DNA from: Chitinophagaceae bacterium
Lineage (GTDB): Bacteria > Bacteroidota > Bacteroidia > Chitinophagales > Chitinophagaceae
Direction of reading: 5' to 3'
Assembly: GCA_004028765.1 (NCBI GenBank)
Contig: SAIX01000065.1
Coordinates: forward strand, 52,032 to 116,031
Length of the DNA stretch: 64,000 nucleotides
The notes beneath the pieces were generated by a model. It was not told the origin of the DNA, ran no database searches, and saw nothing but the letters and a program-made list of their open reading frames with translations. The position numbers and the translations under genes are program-made. This document shows, piece after piece, positions 8,620-19,993 of this stretch (within the stretch, counting starts at the first letter, position 1; each line of letters starts with the position of its first letter).

Positions 8620-9008
8620 TCGGAATAAATAGGTCTATGCAAAAATGCGGAAAAGTTTTTATTTAAAACTGCTTATTCCCCCGTTGATTGACTGTTTCTT
8701 CCCAATCTCATTTCTGAAAGACCCCCGGCCGTTACGGATAGCTGCCTGCAGGCTATCCACATTTACGGAAATTTTTTTATGAAACCACCGAAAAACCTGA
8801 AAATTCTTATCTACACCTGTGCGTATTCGCTCAAATGCAGCAGGGATTTGAGGTACGGGATTTTTCCAATTCCTTTTCCACAATCTGTTGATATTTCCGC
8901 AGCGGATTTCTGAAAACGGAAGAATATTTTCGTCAACCGCATTAACAATTCCGTAATGCGGGGCCGAATACCACTAACCCATATAAACACCCTAAATACC
9001 ATTGCTTT
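8620..9008. other. Long gap between GGGP synthase and nrdJ, with an orphan hairpin
   Basis: About 390 bp with no convincing gene. It contains a hairpin GGATAGC (8736-8742) / GCTATCC (8752-8758) with a 9-nt loop, and a 16-bp imperfect palindrome near 8916-8935 (core GAATATTTTC). I looked for the conserved sequences of a cobalamin riboswitch, expected for a B12 enzyme, and did not recognise them. A box TACCATTG (8997-9004, one mismatch to TAnnTTTG) ends 4 nt before the nrdJ start. Confidence 0.5.
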
Positions 9009-12380
<3,372 letters not shown>

Positions 12381-12417
12381 GTAACGAAGCTTTGCTTGCT
12401 CATATACAAATCAATTG

Positions 12418-12445
12418 AAAGCCCCATCATGGGGCTTTTGATTTT
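12418..12445 (+). terminator. Rho-independent terminator of nrdJ
   Basis: AAAGCCCC (12418-12425) pairs with GGGGCTTT (12431-12438) across ATCAT, followed by TGATTTTT. It lies 38 bp after the nrdJ stop. Confidence 0.85.
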
Positions 12446-12461
12446 TACAGCAACATACATC

Positions 12462-12575
12462 GTGAATAATATTCAGTCAGGTGTTCAAAGTCGATAATAA
12501 CTAAAGCAGAATCATACAACCTATTGTAAAGCCCCCGCGAAACTCCGCGCCTACAGCGGCTCTGCGGTAAACATC
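12462..12575 (-). repeat. Diverged copy of the ordered-module intergenic element
   Basis: Read on the minus strand, this gap has the same order of modules as the units at 22.6-23.1 kb: an ACCGCAGAGCCGC block, a GCGGAGTTTCGC block, a degenerate middle, and finally CCTGACTGAATATTA. The 15-nt word TAATATTCAGTCAGG is shared exactly with 26418-26432. It lies between the convergent ends of nrdJ and the MG2-like gene. Confidence 0.6.
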
Positions 12576-12627
12576 AATCCGTTGATCCGTAATCCGTGAA
12601 CAGAAGTAGTGATTGATTTTCCACGTA

Positions 12628-15039
12628 TCACTGCACTTCAAAAAAACTGTACCTGCTTCCGCAATTGCCTTTTGCAGTGAGGCCCTGGATCACTGCTACG
12701 TATTTCCCTTTTTTATCTGAAGTATAAAAGCTGATGTGTTTGTCTCCTTTTTTATCGGCTTTTATTTCGTGCGCCCAATAGAGCAATGTACGGAAATCGG
12801 GCAGGTGCGAAAGGTCTTCATTGCCATCATATACAGGTGAATAAAATTCACGTTGCAGTTGCAGCCCTTCATAATCCACCACCAATGCCCGTGGGTCCAG
12901 TTCAAAATCGGCGAGGTCGCCTTTATAGGAAGTAAAATTCAGGATGCCTGAGAAAAAGGAATTGCCCAGGAAATACCGGCGGTTATACACTTCGAGTTTA
13001 CGCATTTTTAAAGGGTCGTAACCCATCAGCCTGTTTACATTAAATACAGGCACACTGTTTACAAGAATTAATGGTTCCGTTTGAAAAAACTGCCGGTTCA
13101 CGAGGTCAATACCCGGAGTGAAAAAATTATTCCATAACTGGATGGAAAAACCGCTCCTTCTTTTCTGTACATCCATCAGCGTTACATATTCGCGCAGCAC
13201 TTCTTCCACGGTTGTGAAGCGGGTATAATCGTCCATCATGTAAACAGCGTCCGGTTTTTCGAAGAGTACAGCCGTATCGGCAGACTGCCAGAATCTTTTC
13301 AATTGCAAACCATGATACGCATTCTGCACCTGTACGCCGGTATGCAGGTCCTGTAAAAGATGTTGCTTTTGAGAGAGCAAAGAGAAAGGCGGCAGTTTTA
13401 TCGAACTGTATTGATCCAAAAAAGGATTGGCCAGTTCAACTCTCGACAATGTATCCGCAGCATTCGGATTGGTTTGTACAATGATCTCCGAACTCCCTTT
13501 CATGGATGTAAAGTCGAATTTCAAACGGCCTTCGGCATCGCTGATATAGGTCCTGAAATTGGCATTCAACCCCGGAACGGAAACATAGGTCTCGATATTT
13601 TCCAGCGGCTTACCGGTAACGGTACTTACCACTTTCCCTGAAATGATATGCCCGTTTAATTCCGGCGCAAAATTTACAGGTGGCATTTTATCATGTAAAA
13701 TATCATCCCATGAAAACCTGCGCCATCCCTGTGTGAGCATCAGGTTATCCATCGCAACAGAAGCTTCATCACGGCCGGCAGAAAAATAATATCCCGGTGA
13801 TTCGATATACCCTTTCAGGTCAGAACGCAACCATAAATAACTCCGGATATCATCTTCGTTCTGCAATTGAAGTTCATCCAGTTTGTACACGGCCATGGAA
13901 AGGTCTGCATTGTTTTCCGGTTGCCCTGATACAGAAGTACCGAGCGTAAAATCCACTTTCGAGCGGGTGGGGTAAGAAGCCTGCAGACCATTCAGCTGTA
14001 TCGAAAGCTCTTTCTGCGGGAATCTAAAATACAAACGCTCACAAACGGGTTGTCCTTCGGCTGTAAACAGTGTGATATGCGAAATACCTTCTCCCAGTTT
14101 TTCAGGATTTATGGAAACAGAAGCTTTGCCGTTTTCAAGCGTAACCATCTTTGCTTCCTTCAGTGATTGTCTTGTATGTGCCAGAAGCCAGACCTTGCTT
14201 ACGCCTGCAAGATTGGTTTGTATTTCAACCCGGATTGCAGATGCATTGCTGTTATCGAGGTGCAGCACATATCCTTTTTCAAAAATGGTGGGAAGGTTTT
14301 GCGTAAAAGTTTTATCTGCGATGGTAATAGCGGCCTGGTAACGATGACCTGCTGCCGGAGTAAAATCAAAACTACCCATACCCATTTTATACGAATGGAA
14401 ATCAGCCACAGGTTTCTGTTGCTCATCAATAATTTTTCCGCTGAAAGCGATGCCCTTTCCATCGGCGCCCACTATTTTACAAGCCATCCGCGAAGAAAGC
14501 CCTGCCACAAGACTGCCTCCTTCCGGGAAGAAACGGATATCAGGTTCATTGTTTTTCGGATTCGCTGCCGCAGCTGCTTCACGGTTTTTCTGTGTGTTTA
14601 CGATGGTGATGTTCTGTTCAAAGAAATAATCGGCACCGGTATTTTTCATCCAGTTGGTATAGCCCCTGATTTTATAGTGACCCGAATTCAATGAAACGGG
14701 CAATGCAAACGAACCATTTCCTTTTCCTTCCGTGAGCGAAATTTTAGCCTGCAGCACAGGCGTGTTTGCGGCATCGATCAATTCTGCATAAGCCACTTTA
14801 CTCATATCAAGCGGCTGGTGCAGCATGGCATCGGTAACATAGATGCGGAACCAGAGAATTTCTCCTGCGAGATAAAAGTTCCGGTCAACATGCATGTACA
14901 GTTTTTCCTGCAGAGATCTCTGAGCATATTGATTGAATTTCTCAGAAAGCGTTTCCTGCGATAATTGTGCGTGCAGAAAAACTGTTCCGGATATTATCGA
15001 GAAAATGATCAGGATGATATAATGCAATATTTTTTTCAT
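12628..15039 (-). CDS. Large secreted protein with MG2-like N-terminal domain
   Basis: 803 residues with a signal peptide (about 1-24). After it comes KLYMHVDRNFYLAGEILWFRIYV, which matches the MG2 domain of alpha-2-macroglobulin-like proteins (the D-x-x-x-Y-x-x-G-E motif). No thioester CxEQ motif is present, so it is not a protease trap of the classical type. Around 490-560 there is a carboxypeptidase-regulatory-like beta-sandwich (GKVVSTVTGKPLENIETYV). The C-terminal part resembles a TonB plug-like fold. It is the last gene of a tight operon with a TonB-dependent receptor and a DUF4249 lipoprotein (10-bp spacing), so a role at the outer membrane is inferred. The exact function is unknown. 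Confidence 0.8.
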   Translation of the reverse strand: MKKILHYIILIIFSIISGTVFLHAQLSQETLSEKFNQYAQRSLQEKLYMHVDRNFYLAGEILWFRIYVTDAMLHQPLDMSKVAYAELIDAANTPVLQAKISLTEGKGNGSFALPVSLNSGHYKIRGYTNWMKNTGADYFFEQNITIVNTQKNREAAAAANPKNNEPDIRFFPEGGSLVAGLSSRMACKIVGADGKGIAFSGKIIDEQQKPVADFHSYKMGMGSFDFTPAAGHRYQAAITIADKTFTQNLPTIFEKGYVLHLDNSNASAIRVEIQTNLAGVSKVWLLAHTRQSLKEAKMVTLENGKASVSINPEKLGEGISHITLFTAEGQPVCERLYFRFPQKELSIQLNGLQASYPTRSKVDFTLGTSVSGQPENNADLSMAVYKLDELQLQNEDDIRSYLWLRSDLKGYIESPGYYFSAGRDEASVAMDNLMLTQGWRRFSWDDILHDKMPPVNFAPELNGHIISGKVVSTVTGKPLENIETYVSVPGLNANFRTYISDAEGRLKFDFTSMKGSSEIIVQTNPNAADTLSRVELANPFLDQYSSIKLPPFSLLSQKQHLLQDLHTGVQVQNAYHGLQLKRFWQSADTAVLFEKPDAVYMMDDYTRFTTVEEVLREYVTLMDVQKRRSGFSIQLWNNFFTPGIDLVNRQFFQTEPLILVNSVPVFNVNRLMGYDPLKMRKLEVYNRRYFLGNSFFSGILNFTSYKGDLADFELDPRALVVDYEGLQLQREFYSPVYDGNEDLSHLPDFRTLLYWAHEIKADKKGDKHISFYTSDKKGKYVAVIQGLTAKGNCGSRYSFFEVQ

Positions 15040-15049
15040 GTTGCTGCTA

Positions 15050-16210
15050 TCAGGGCCAGAAACTGGGTTTGGTGTTAACGCCGCGCAAAGTACAGTCTAC
15101 GCAGAGGGCCGGTGCGAAATACACAACATCTAAACCGGAACGTCCGCCAAATGCAACCGTTGTTGGCAAACCATTGGCGATCTTGATACTGTCGGGCTGA
15201 TTGGGGATCGCAACCTGGTCCTCACATTGGTTATTGTATCCCCATCCCGGCACCTGTGCATTGCTGATAAAGATCCTTTGCTGTTTTTCTTCAGATACTT
15301 CTACAAAACCAATCACCCGTTCATTGGCATTGCTGAGGCAGCGAAGGTTGCCGATATTTTCAGAAGGCTGCGCATCAAAAATAGAACCCAGTTGTTCTGT
15401 GTTTTTACGCATCTGGTCGAGGAACCTGAAATATTCCTGGCTAAGCGCATATTGTTTGAGGATGATGCTATACAGGATGCCGAGTTTCCAGGAAGCAGGT
15501 TCAATATAAGCGAGCGGGTATAATGAAACCGCGTCCTGTGAAAGCTTCTCCGTTGTATATGTCATGATCGTCGTGGGGATATTCGTTTTCCAGCAGCGGA
15601 ACAACTTTGGATCATAGATCGGGTTGGAAGAATCGCGGTAGCCTACATGGTTCGGAACCCCCTGCCGGTCGTTATAAATTTTTAATTGCGTGGGATACCG
15701 CGAAGTAAATTCCCAGGTTTCTTCATACTTAAACAGATAATATTTTGTTTTATTCTGGTTGTCGTGTGTGTTGGCATAGGTCTGTATGCCGCCATTCTCC
15801 ATCCGCCAGGAAAGGCTGTCGATATCCGGTGTGCGGCGAACAGCGGAATAATCCGATACATATTCTTTGCCATCCGTTGTTTTGATATAGATGCGGTATT
15901 GGTCGCTGCTGTTAAGGGATAGCTGTGGGTTGGTATAAATACCACTGCTGGTTTCGGTTAATGGAAAGCTGGTAGTATTGGCTTTGTTTTCTACGCGCAC
16001 CAGTGCTTTGGTTTCTTTTACGATGCTGGCCGCACCGGATATTTTGGTGCTGCGGGTTAGATTGATCACAGTAGGCCCGCTTCCGCTGTTGATGAATCCT
16101 TCCACCACGAGGTAACCGGTTGTGGGTTCATTAAGGGTAGGCACATATTTTTCCCGGCAGGCAAAGGCCAGTACCCATATTGCGAAAAGTGCAGCGCTTA
16201 TTTTTTTCAT
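15050..16210 (-). CDS. DUF4249-family outer-membrane lipoprotein
   Basis: 386 residues. The N-terminus is a lipoprotein signal ending at LAFAC, with Cys18 as the lipidated residue. The segment after it (LVVEGFINSGSGPTVINLTRS) and the following beta-rich region match the DUF4249 family, which in Bacteroidota is regularly encoded beside TonB-dependent receptors. Several cysteines in the C-terminal half (in NNQCEDQ and ALCVDCTLRG) may form disulfides. It lies 9 bp after the receptor gene and 10 bp before the MG2-like gene. It may act as the surface partner of the receptor, much as SusD does with SusC; this is inference. Confidence 0.88.
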   Translation of the reverse strand: MKKISAALFAIWVLAFACREKYVPTLNEPTTGYLVVEGFINSGSGPTVINLTRSTKISGAASIVKETKALVRVENKANTTSFPLTETSSGIYTNPQLSLNSSDQYRIYIKTTDGKEYVSDYSAVRRTPDIDSLSWRMENGGIQTYANTHDNQNKTKYYLFKYEETWEFTSRYPTQLKIYNDRQGVPNHVGYRDSSNPIYDPKLFRCWKTNIPTTIMTYTTEKLSQDAVSLYPLAYIEPASWKLGILYSIILKQYALSQEYFRFLDQMRKNTEQLGSIFDAQPSENIGNLRCLSNANERVIGFVEVSEEKQQRIFISNAQVPGWGYNNQCEDQVAIPNQPDSIKIANGLPTTVAFGGRSGLDVVYFAPALCVDCTLRGVNTKPSFWP

Positions 16211-16219
16211 ATACCCGTT

Positions 16220-19015
16220 TTAAAACCTCACATTATAATTGATATAAGGTATGATGGATCCGAATATGGAAAGCTTATAACCATTGATCACACCATTCTC
16301 GGTGGTATAATAAACCGAGTATGGATTTTTGGTAGCGGTAAGATTATACACCCCAATGGTAAAAGAATTGTGCAGCAACTGGTGCACTTTGTGGTTGCCT
16401 TCAATATTCATCGAAAAATCGGTCCTGAAATAATCGGGGATGCGGTATTGGTTCCTGTCGGAATATAGTGTTCTCTCTGCACCGGCGTAAAAATACCGGC
16501 CGATCGGCAATGTAATGGGGCGCCCTGTGCTGTAAGTGGTATTCATCGAGATACTGAAACGGTGCGAAATGCGGAGATTGCCCACCAGTGTAAAATCATG
16601 CGGTTTGTCATAGTTGGCGGGGTACCAGTTTCCTTTGTTAACCGGAACTCCCTGCGTACTGTCGTTCATCTGCAATAAAACCCTTGAGAAAGTATAACTG
16701 AACCAGCCATTCAGCTTGCCCGTTGTTTTGCGGATCAGCAATTCCACGCCATAGGCTTTTCCTTTTGTACTCAGCACATCTGTTTCGATATGGTGGTTCA
16801 GCACCAGTACTGCCCCGCTTTTGTAGTCGAGATAATCGCTCATGGATTTATAATAAAACTCAACCGATGTTTCGATGGTATTGGATTTGAAATTCCGGTA
16901 AATGCCGAATGAGGCCTGTGTACCATATTGCGGTTTGATATTGGGATCGCTCAGTTTCCAGATATCCGTTGGTGCAATGGCAGCGGTATTCGATAACATG
17001 TGAATGAACTGGCGCTGTGTGTTAAAGCCCGCTTTCAGCGAAAGGTTCTGGTTGATGACATAGCGTGCTGTTGCCCTGATCTCGGGGCCATGATAGGTTT
17101 TTACAAAACTGCCGCTGTTATAATTCGCGGTGCCTGTGATATTGTTTTCTGTTTTAGGAATGCCGGGCTGGTAGAGGTTTACAGTGGCAGGCCCGAGATA
17201 ATTAAAAGCCGCATACCGGATCGCACCTTCTATGGAGAAGTCGGGTGTTACGGTAAACTTATCGCCAAAATACAGGGCCGATTCAAGCGCCTGCTCGGCA
17301 GGGATCCTGTCGGGTTTGATCAGCGATTTATTTCCCAGCGGGGTATAATCGCCGGGATGCAGTTTGTATAACTGGTTATTCAATCCAAATTCAAACATAT
17401 GTTTCGAACTCGCAAAATAATTTACATGCAGTTTTAAATAATACTGGTTGATGTCGAAAGCCAGTTGATAAGCGTTACTGGGGTTTCTTTCGCTGGAGAT
17501 ATCATAATTATACGCGTCATAACCGCCGGATAAAACCGTATACCATTTGTTGTTGAATTCGTGCTTCCATTTTACCGAGAGGTTGTGGTTGCCATAATGA
17601 TAACTGGTATCATTGTTCAGGTTAAAACGATCGCTGCTTAGGTAAGCAGTAAAGTATAAGTTGTCTTTCTTACCCATCTGGTGGGCGATATTGAAATTCA
17701 TATCATAAAAGGCAGCCCGACTGTTTTTATATTCATTGGGTAAGAGATTAAGCAGCCAGTTGGCATACGTGGTTCTTGCGCCGAAAATGAATGAGGTTTT
17801 TTCCTTTGCCAAAGGCCCTTCAATATTGATGCGGCTGGTTAGCAACCCAATCCCTGCCGAACCAGTGATGTTTTTCTTATTGCCCTCACGGCTGTTCACT
17901 TCCAGTACCGAGGAGAGGCGGCCGCCGTATTTTGCAGGGATACCGCTTTTGTACAGCTGGATATCTTTCACTACTTCCGGATTGAATGCTGAGAACAGCC
18001 CGAAGAAATGCGACGGATTAAAAATGGTGGCGTCGTTAAAAAGGATCAGGTTCTGATCGGCCGATCCGCCGCGTACATTCAAACCGGTGCTCGCTTCCCC
18101 AACGGTTTTTACACCGGGCATCGTCATCACCACGCGCAATACATCTGCTTCCCCAAATGCCACCGGAACCTGTTTGATGCTTTTGATATCGATCTTCTGC
18201 ACACCCATCTGCATCCCGCGGATCAAACCGGTACGTTCCGATGATACGGTTACATTTTTGAGTGAGATCACCTGCGGCTGCAGGTCGATATTCATCCTGC
18301 CATCATTGTACACCATGAGCTGCCGCCTCGTATCACGGATGCCCATGCTCTGGATATTGATGATGTTGCGGCCTTTGGGAACGGTGATGGAGTAAAAACC
18401 ATACTGGTCACTCACCACACCGGTACGGCTTCCTTCGATCATCACAGAAGCACCGATAACAGGTTCCCCTGTCTTGGCATCATGTAAGTAACCGGCAATG
18501 GTGGCTTTGCCTGTTAAAGGACCTTTGTTGCGCAGACCGATCTCGTATAATTTATTTTCAAGGCTGGCTTTGGCAATTTTATTTTCTTCGGTGATACTGT
18601 CGGCATTGTTCACAGTTGAAGCCGTAATGGGTTTCTTTGATTTTGAGAAAAGATCATCAAACAATTCATCAGCAAGTGTGGTATTGATGGCAGAGCCCTT
18701 TGTCAGAAAAACCTCCCGGTTGGTTCCCGCAGCAAAACGCATACCTGTACCAGCAAAAGCCCTTCCGAGTAATTTTAAAAGCGGTTCATTATTCGCCTGC
18801 AGATCGATATGGATACTGTCGATATCAGGTTTATTGAAATAGATCCGGTACCCCGTCGTTTTTTCTATTGAAAGCAGGAACTGTTCGGCGGTTATATTCC
18901 GGTATTCCCCGGAAACAGGCGGACCCAGCGTATCGGTTTGCGCCACTGCATTAAAGGAGAACATAGAGCCTGCAGCAAGTATGAAGCAAATGATAAAGTG
19001 TTTTTTCCGTTTCAT
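16220..19015 (-). CDS. TonB-dependent receptor with STN and carboxypeptidase-like N-terminal domains
   Basis: 931 residues. Order: signal peptide (1-25); STN/secretin-like domain (about 38-105, NITAEQFLLSIEKTTGYRIYF); a linker; a carboxypeptidase-regulatory-like domain (about 165-250, AGYLHDAKTGEPVIGASVMI); a plug domain (about 265-390, ending in a NVRGGSADQNLILFND motif); and an outer-membrane beta-barrel ending in an aromatic residue (NYNVRF). It imports an unknown ligand using TonB energy. STN domains usually signal to a FecR-type anti-sigma factor, but none is encoded nearby. Second gene of the operon 19791-12628. Confidence 0.93.
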   Translation of the reverse strand: MKRKKHFIICFILAAGSMFSFNAVAQTDTLGPPVSGEYRNITAEQFLLSIEKTTGYRIYFNKPDIDSIHIDLQANNEPLLKLLGRAFAGTGMRFAAGTNREVFLTKGSAINTTLADELFDDLFSKSKKPITASTVNNADSITEENKIAKASLENKLYEIGLRNKGPLTGKATIAGYLHDAKTGEPVIGASVMIEGSRTGVVSDQYGFYSITVPKGRNIINIQSMGIRDTRRQLMVYNDGRMNIDLQPQVISLKNVTVSSERTGLIRGMQMGVQKIDIKSIKQVPVAFGEADVLRVVMTMPGVKTVGEASTGLNVRGGSADQNLILFNDATIFNPSHFFGLFSAFNPEVVKDIQLYKSGIPAKYGGRLSSVLEVNSREGNKKNITGSAGIGLLTSRINIEGPLAKEKTSFIFGARTTYANWLLNLLPNEYKNSRAAFYDMNFNIAHQMGKKDNLYFTAYLSSDRFNLNNDTSYHYGNHNLSVKWKHEFNNKWYTVLSGGYDAYNYDISSERNPSNAYQLAFDINQYYLKLHVNYFASSKHMFEFGLNNQLYKLHPGDYTPLGNKSLIKPDRIPAEQALESALYFGDKFTVTPDFSIEGAIRYAAFNYLGPATVNLYQPGIPKTENNITGTANYNSGSFVKTYHGPEIRATARYVINQNLSLKAGFNTQRQFIHMLSNTAAIAPTDIWKLSDPNIKPQYGTQASFGIYRNFKSNTIETSVEFYYKSMSDYLDYKSGAVLVLNHHIETDVLSTKGKAYGVELLIRKTTGKLNGWFSYTFSRVLLQMNDSTQGVPVNKGNWYPANYDKPHDFTLVGNLRISHRFSISMNTTYSTGRPITLPIGRYFYAGAERTLYSDRNQYRIPDYFRTDFSMNIEGNHKVHQLLHNSFTIGVYNLTATKNPYSVYYTTENGVINGYKLSIFGSIIPYINYNVRF

Positions 19016-19032
19016 GCAGCTGGCGGTCGGGT

Positions 19033-19791
19033 TTAGTTATGCAGGCTTTGGTAATAAGCGATCACGCTGATCATTGCATTTTCTTTGTCTTCCGAAAAAT
19101 CAAGTTGCTGTTTTCGTATGTATTGTCTTATCTCCGCTTTGCGGTCCTTGCAATAATCGAGCAACTGGTTTTTCCGGTTCACGGGGATAAAAAGGTTTCC
19201 GCTCTGGATATAATAATTATCAGAAGCCACGATATAACGTTTGGAAAGTTCAGCACTGCTGCGAAGGTCTTCCTGGATCGATTTATTTTCTTTTTTCAGT
19301 AAGGCAACCTGTTGATTGCTGTATAAAATTTCATAGAAACCTGTTCTTGGTAAACCCTGTGTGAGGGATGTTTTATCGATGCGGTGAAAATGGTGGCCTT
19401 TGATAATAAAACTATCGATCTTTTCACTGACGGGAGTGATGCGGAATGTTTTTGTGGCATCATTCAGTACAATACGGCCCTGGATCACATCAAAACGCAG
19501 AAAAATATTTTCATACAGGATATGGTCGTACCATACCGATCCGGGCAGGAATGCAGTATCCATAAAAAAAGGGTGGCCCTGCTGGATGGTTTGGTGGTAT
19601 TCGGTGTATTGCGGCCCTGTATATAGTGGTGCGGCTGTACCAAGATAAGATGTATACTGGCCCGATGCATAATGAATGGCTGCCGAACGAAGACTGCTGT
19701 CGGATACGGGTGCTTGCGCATTCGCCCTAAACAGCCATAACAGGCATGCAAAAACCAGGCAAGGGAACTTGTAATGGAAACAGTTAGTCAT
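19033..19791 (-). CDS. Secreted protein of unknown function heading the TonB-receptor operon
   Basis: 252 residues from the ATG at 19791. An upstream extension is possible but lacks signal character. The N-terminus (MTNCFHYKFPCLVFACLLWLFRANA) is a signal peptide. The mature part starts with paired Tyr-containing repeats (YTSYLG, YTGPQYTEYHQ) and continues as mixed beta and helix, ending in a charged helical region. I do not recognise a family. It lies 17 bp before the TonB-dependent receptor gene and is the first gene of the four-gene operon, so it probably works in the same envelope system. Confidence 0.75.
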   Translation of the reverse strand: MTNCFHYKFPCLVFACLLWLFRANAQAPVSDSSLRSAAIHYASGQYTSYLGTAAPLYTGPQYTEYHQTIQQGHPFFMDTAFLPGSVWYDHILYENIFLRFDVIQGRIVLNDATKTFRITPVSEKIDSFIIKGHHFHRIDKTSLTQGLPRTGFYEILYSNQQVALLKKENKSIQEDLRSSAELSKRYIVASDNYYIQSGNLFIPVNRKNQLLDYCKDRKAEIRQYIRKQQLDFSEDKENAMISVIAYYQSLHN

Positions 19792-19981
19792 GTGCGATAG
19801 TAATTTAAGGGATTCGGGAAGCCTGTACAATTTTTATATCTCTTTTTTTATGAATGGGTGAACAGACTTTATGAAGCTGTTTTCATTTGCTCATTTCCGA
19901 TACTTTTTTATCCCATTTTCAAAAAGCGCTTCCCGCAATACCTGAAATGCAGTACATTCATTGCCTCAACGAATTCCAAAA

Positions 19982-19989
19982 TCAATTTG
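19982..19989 (+). promoter_or_regulatory. Possible promoter of the GMC oxidoreductase operon
   Basis: TCAATTTG (one mismatch to TAnnTTTG) ends 4 nt before the ATG at 19994. ATTG at 19960-19963 lies 18 nt upstream as a -33 candidate. It would give a leaderless or nearly leaderless mRNA. Confidence 0.35.
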
Positions 19990-19993
19990 CTAT

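Noticed and set aside
8659..8883. Short minus-strand frame in the nrdJ leader
   Set aside because: 74 codons with no signal, motif or start context; it overlaps the hairpin region and looks non-coding.
8916..8935. NrdR box before nrdJ
   Set aside because: The 16-bp palindrome has little agreement with the known NrdR consensus, there is only one copy, and nrdR is not in the window.
12628..15039. Alpha-2-macroglobulin protease inhibitor
   Set aside because: Only the MG2-like start matches; the thioester motif and the long multi-domain body are absent.
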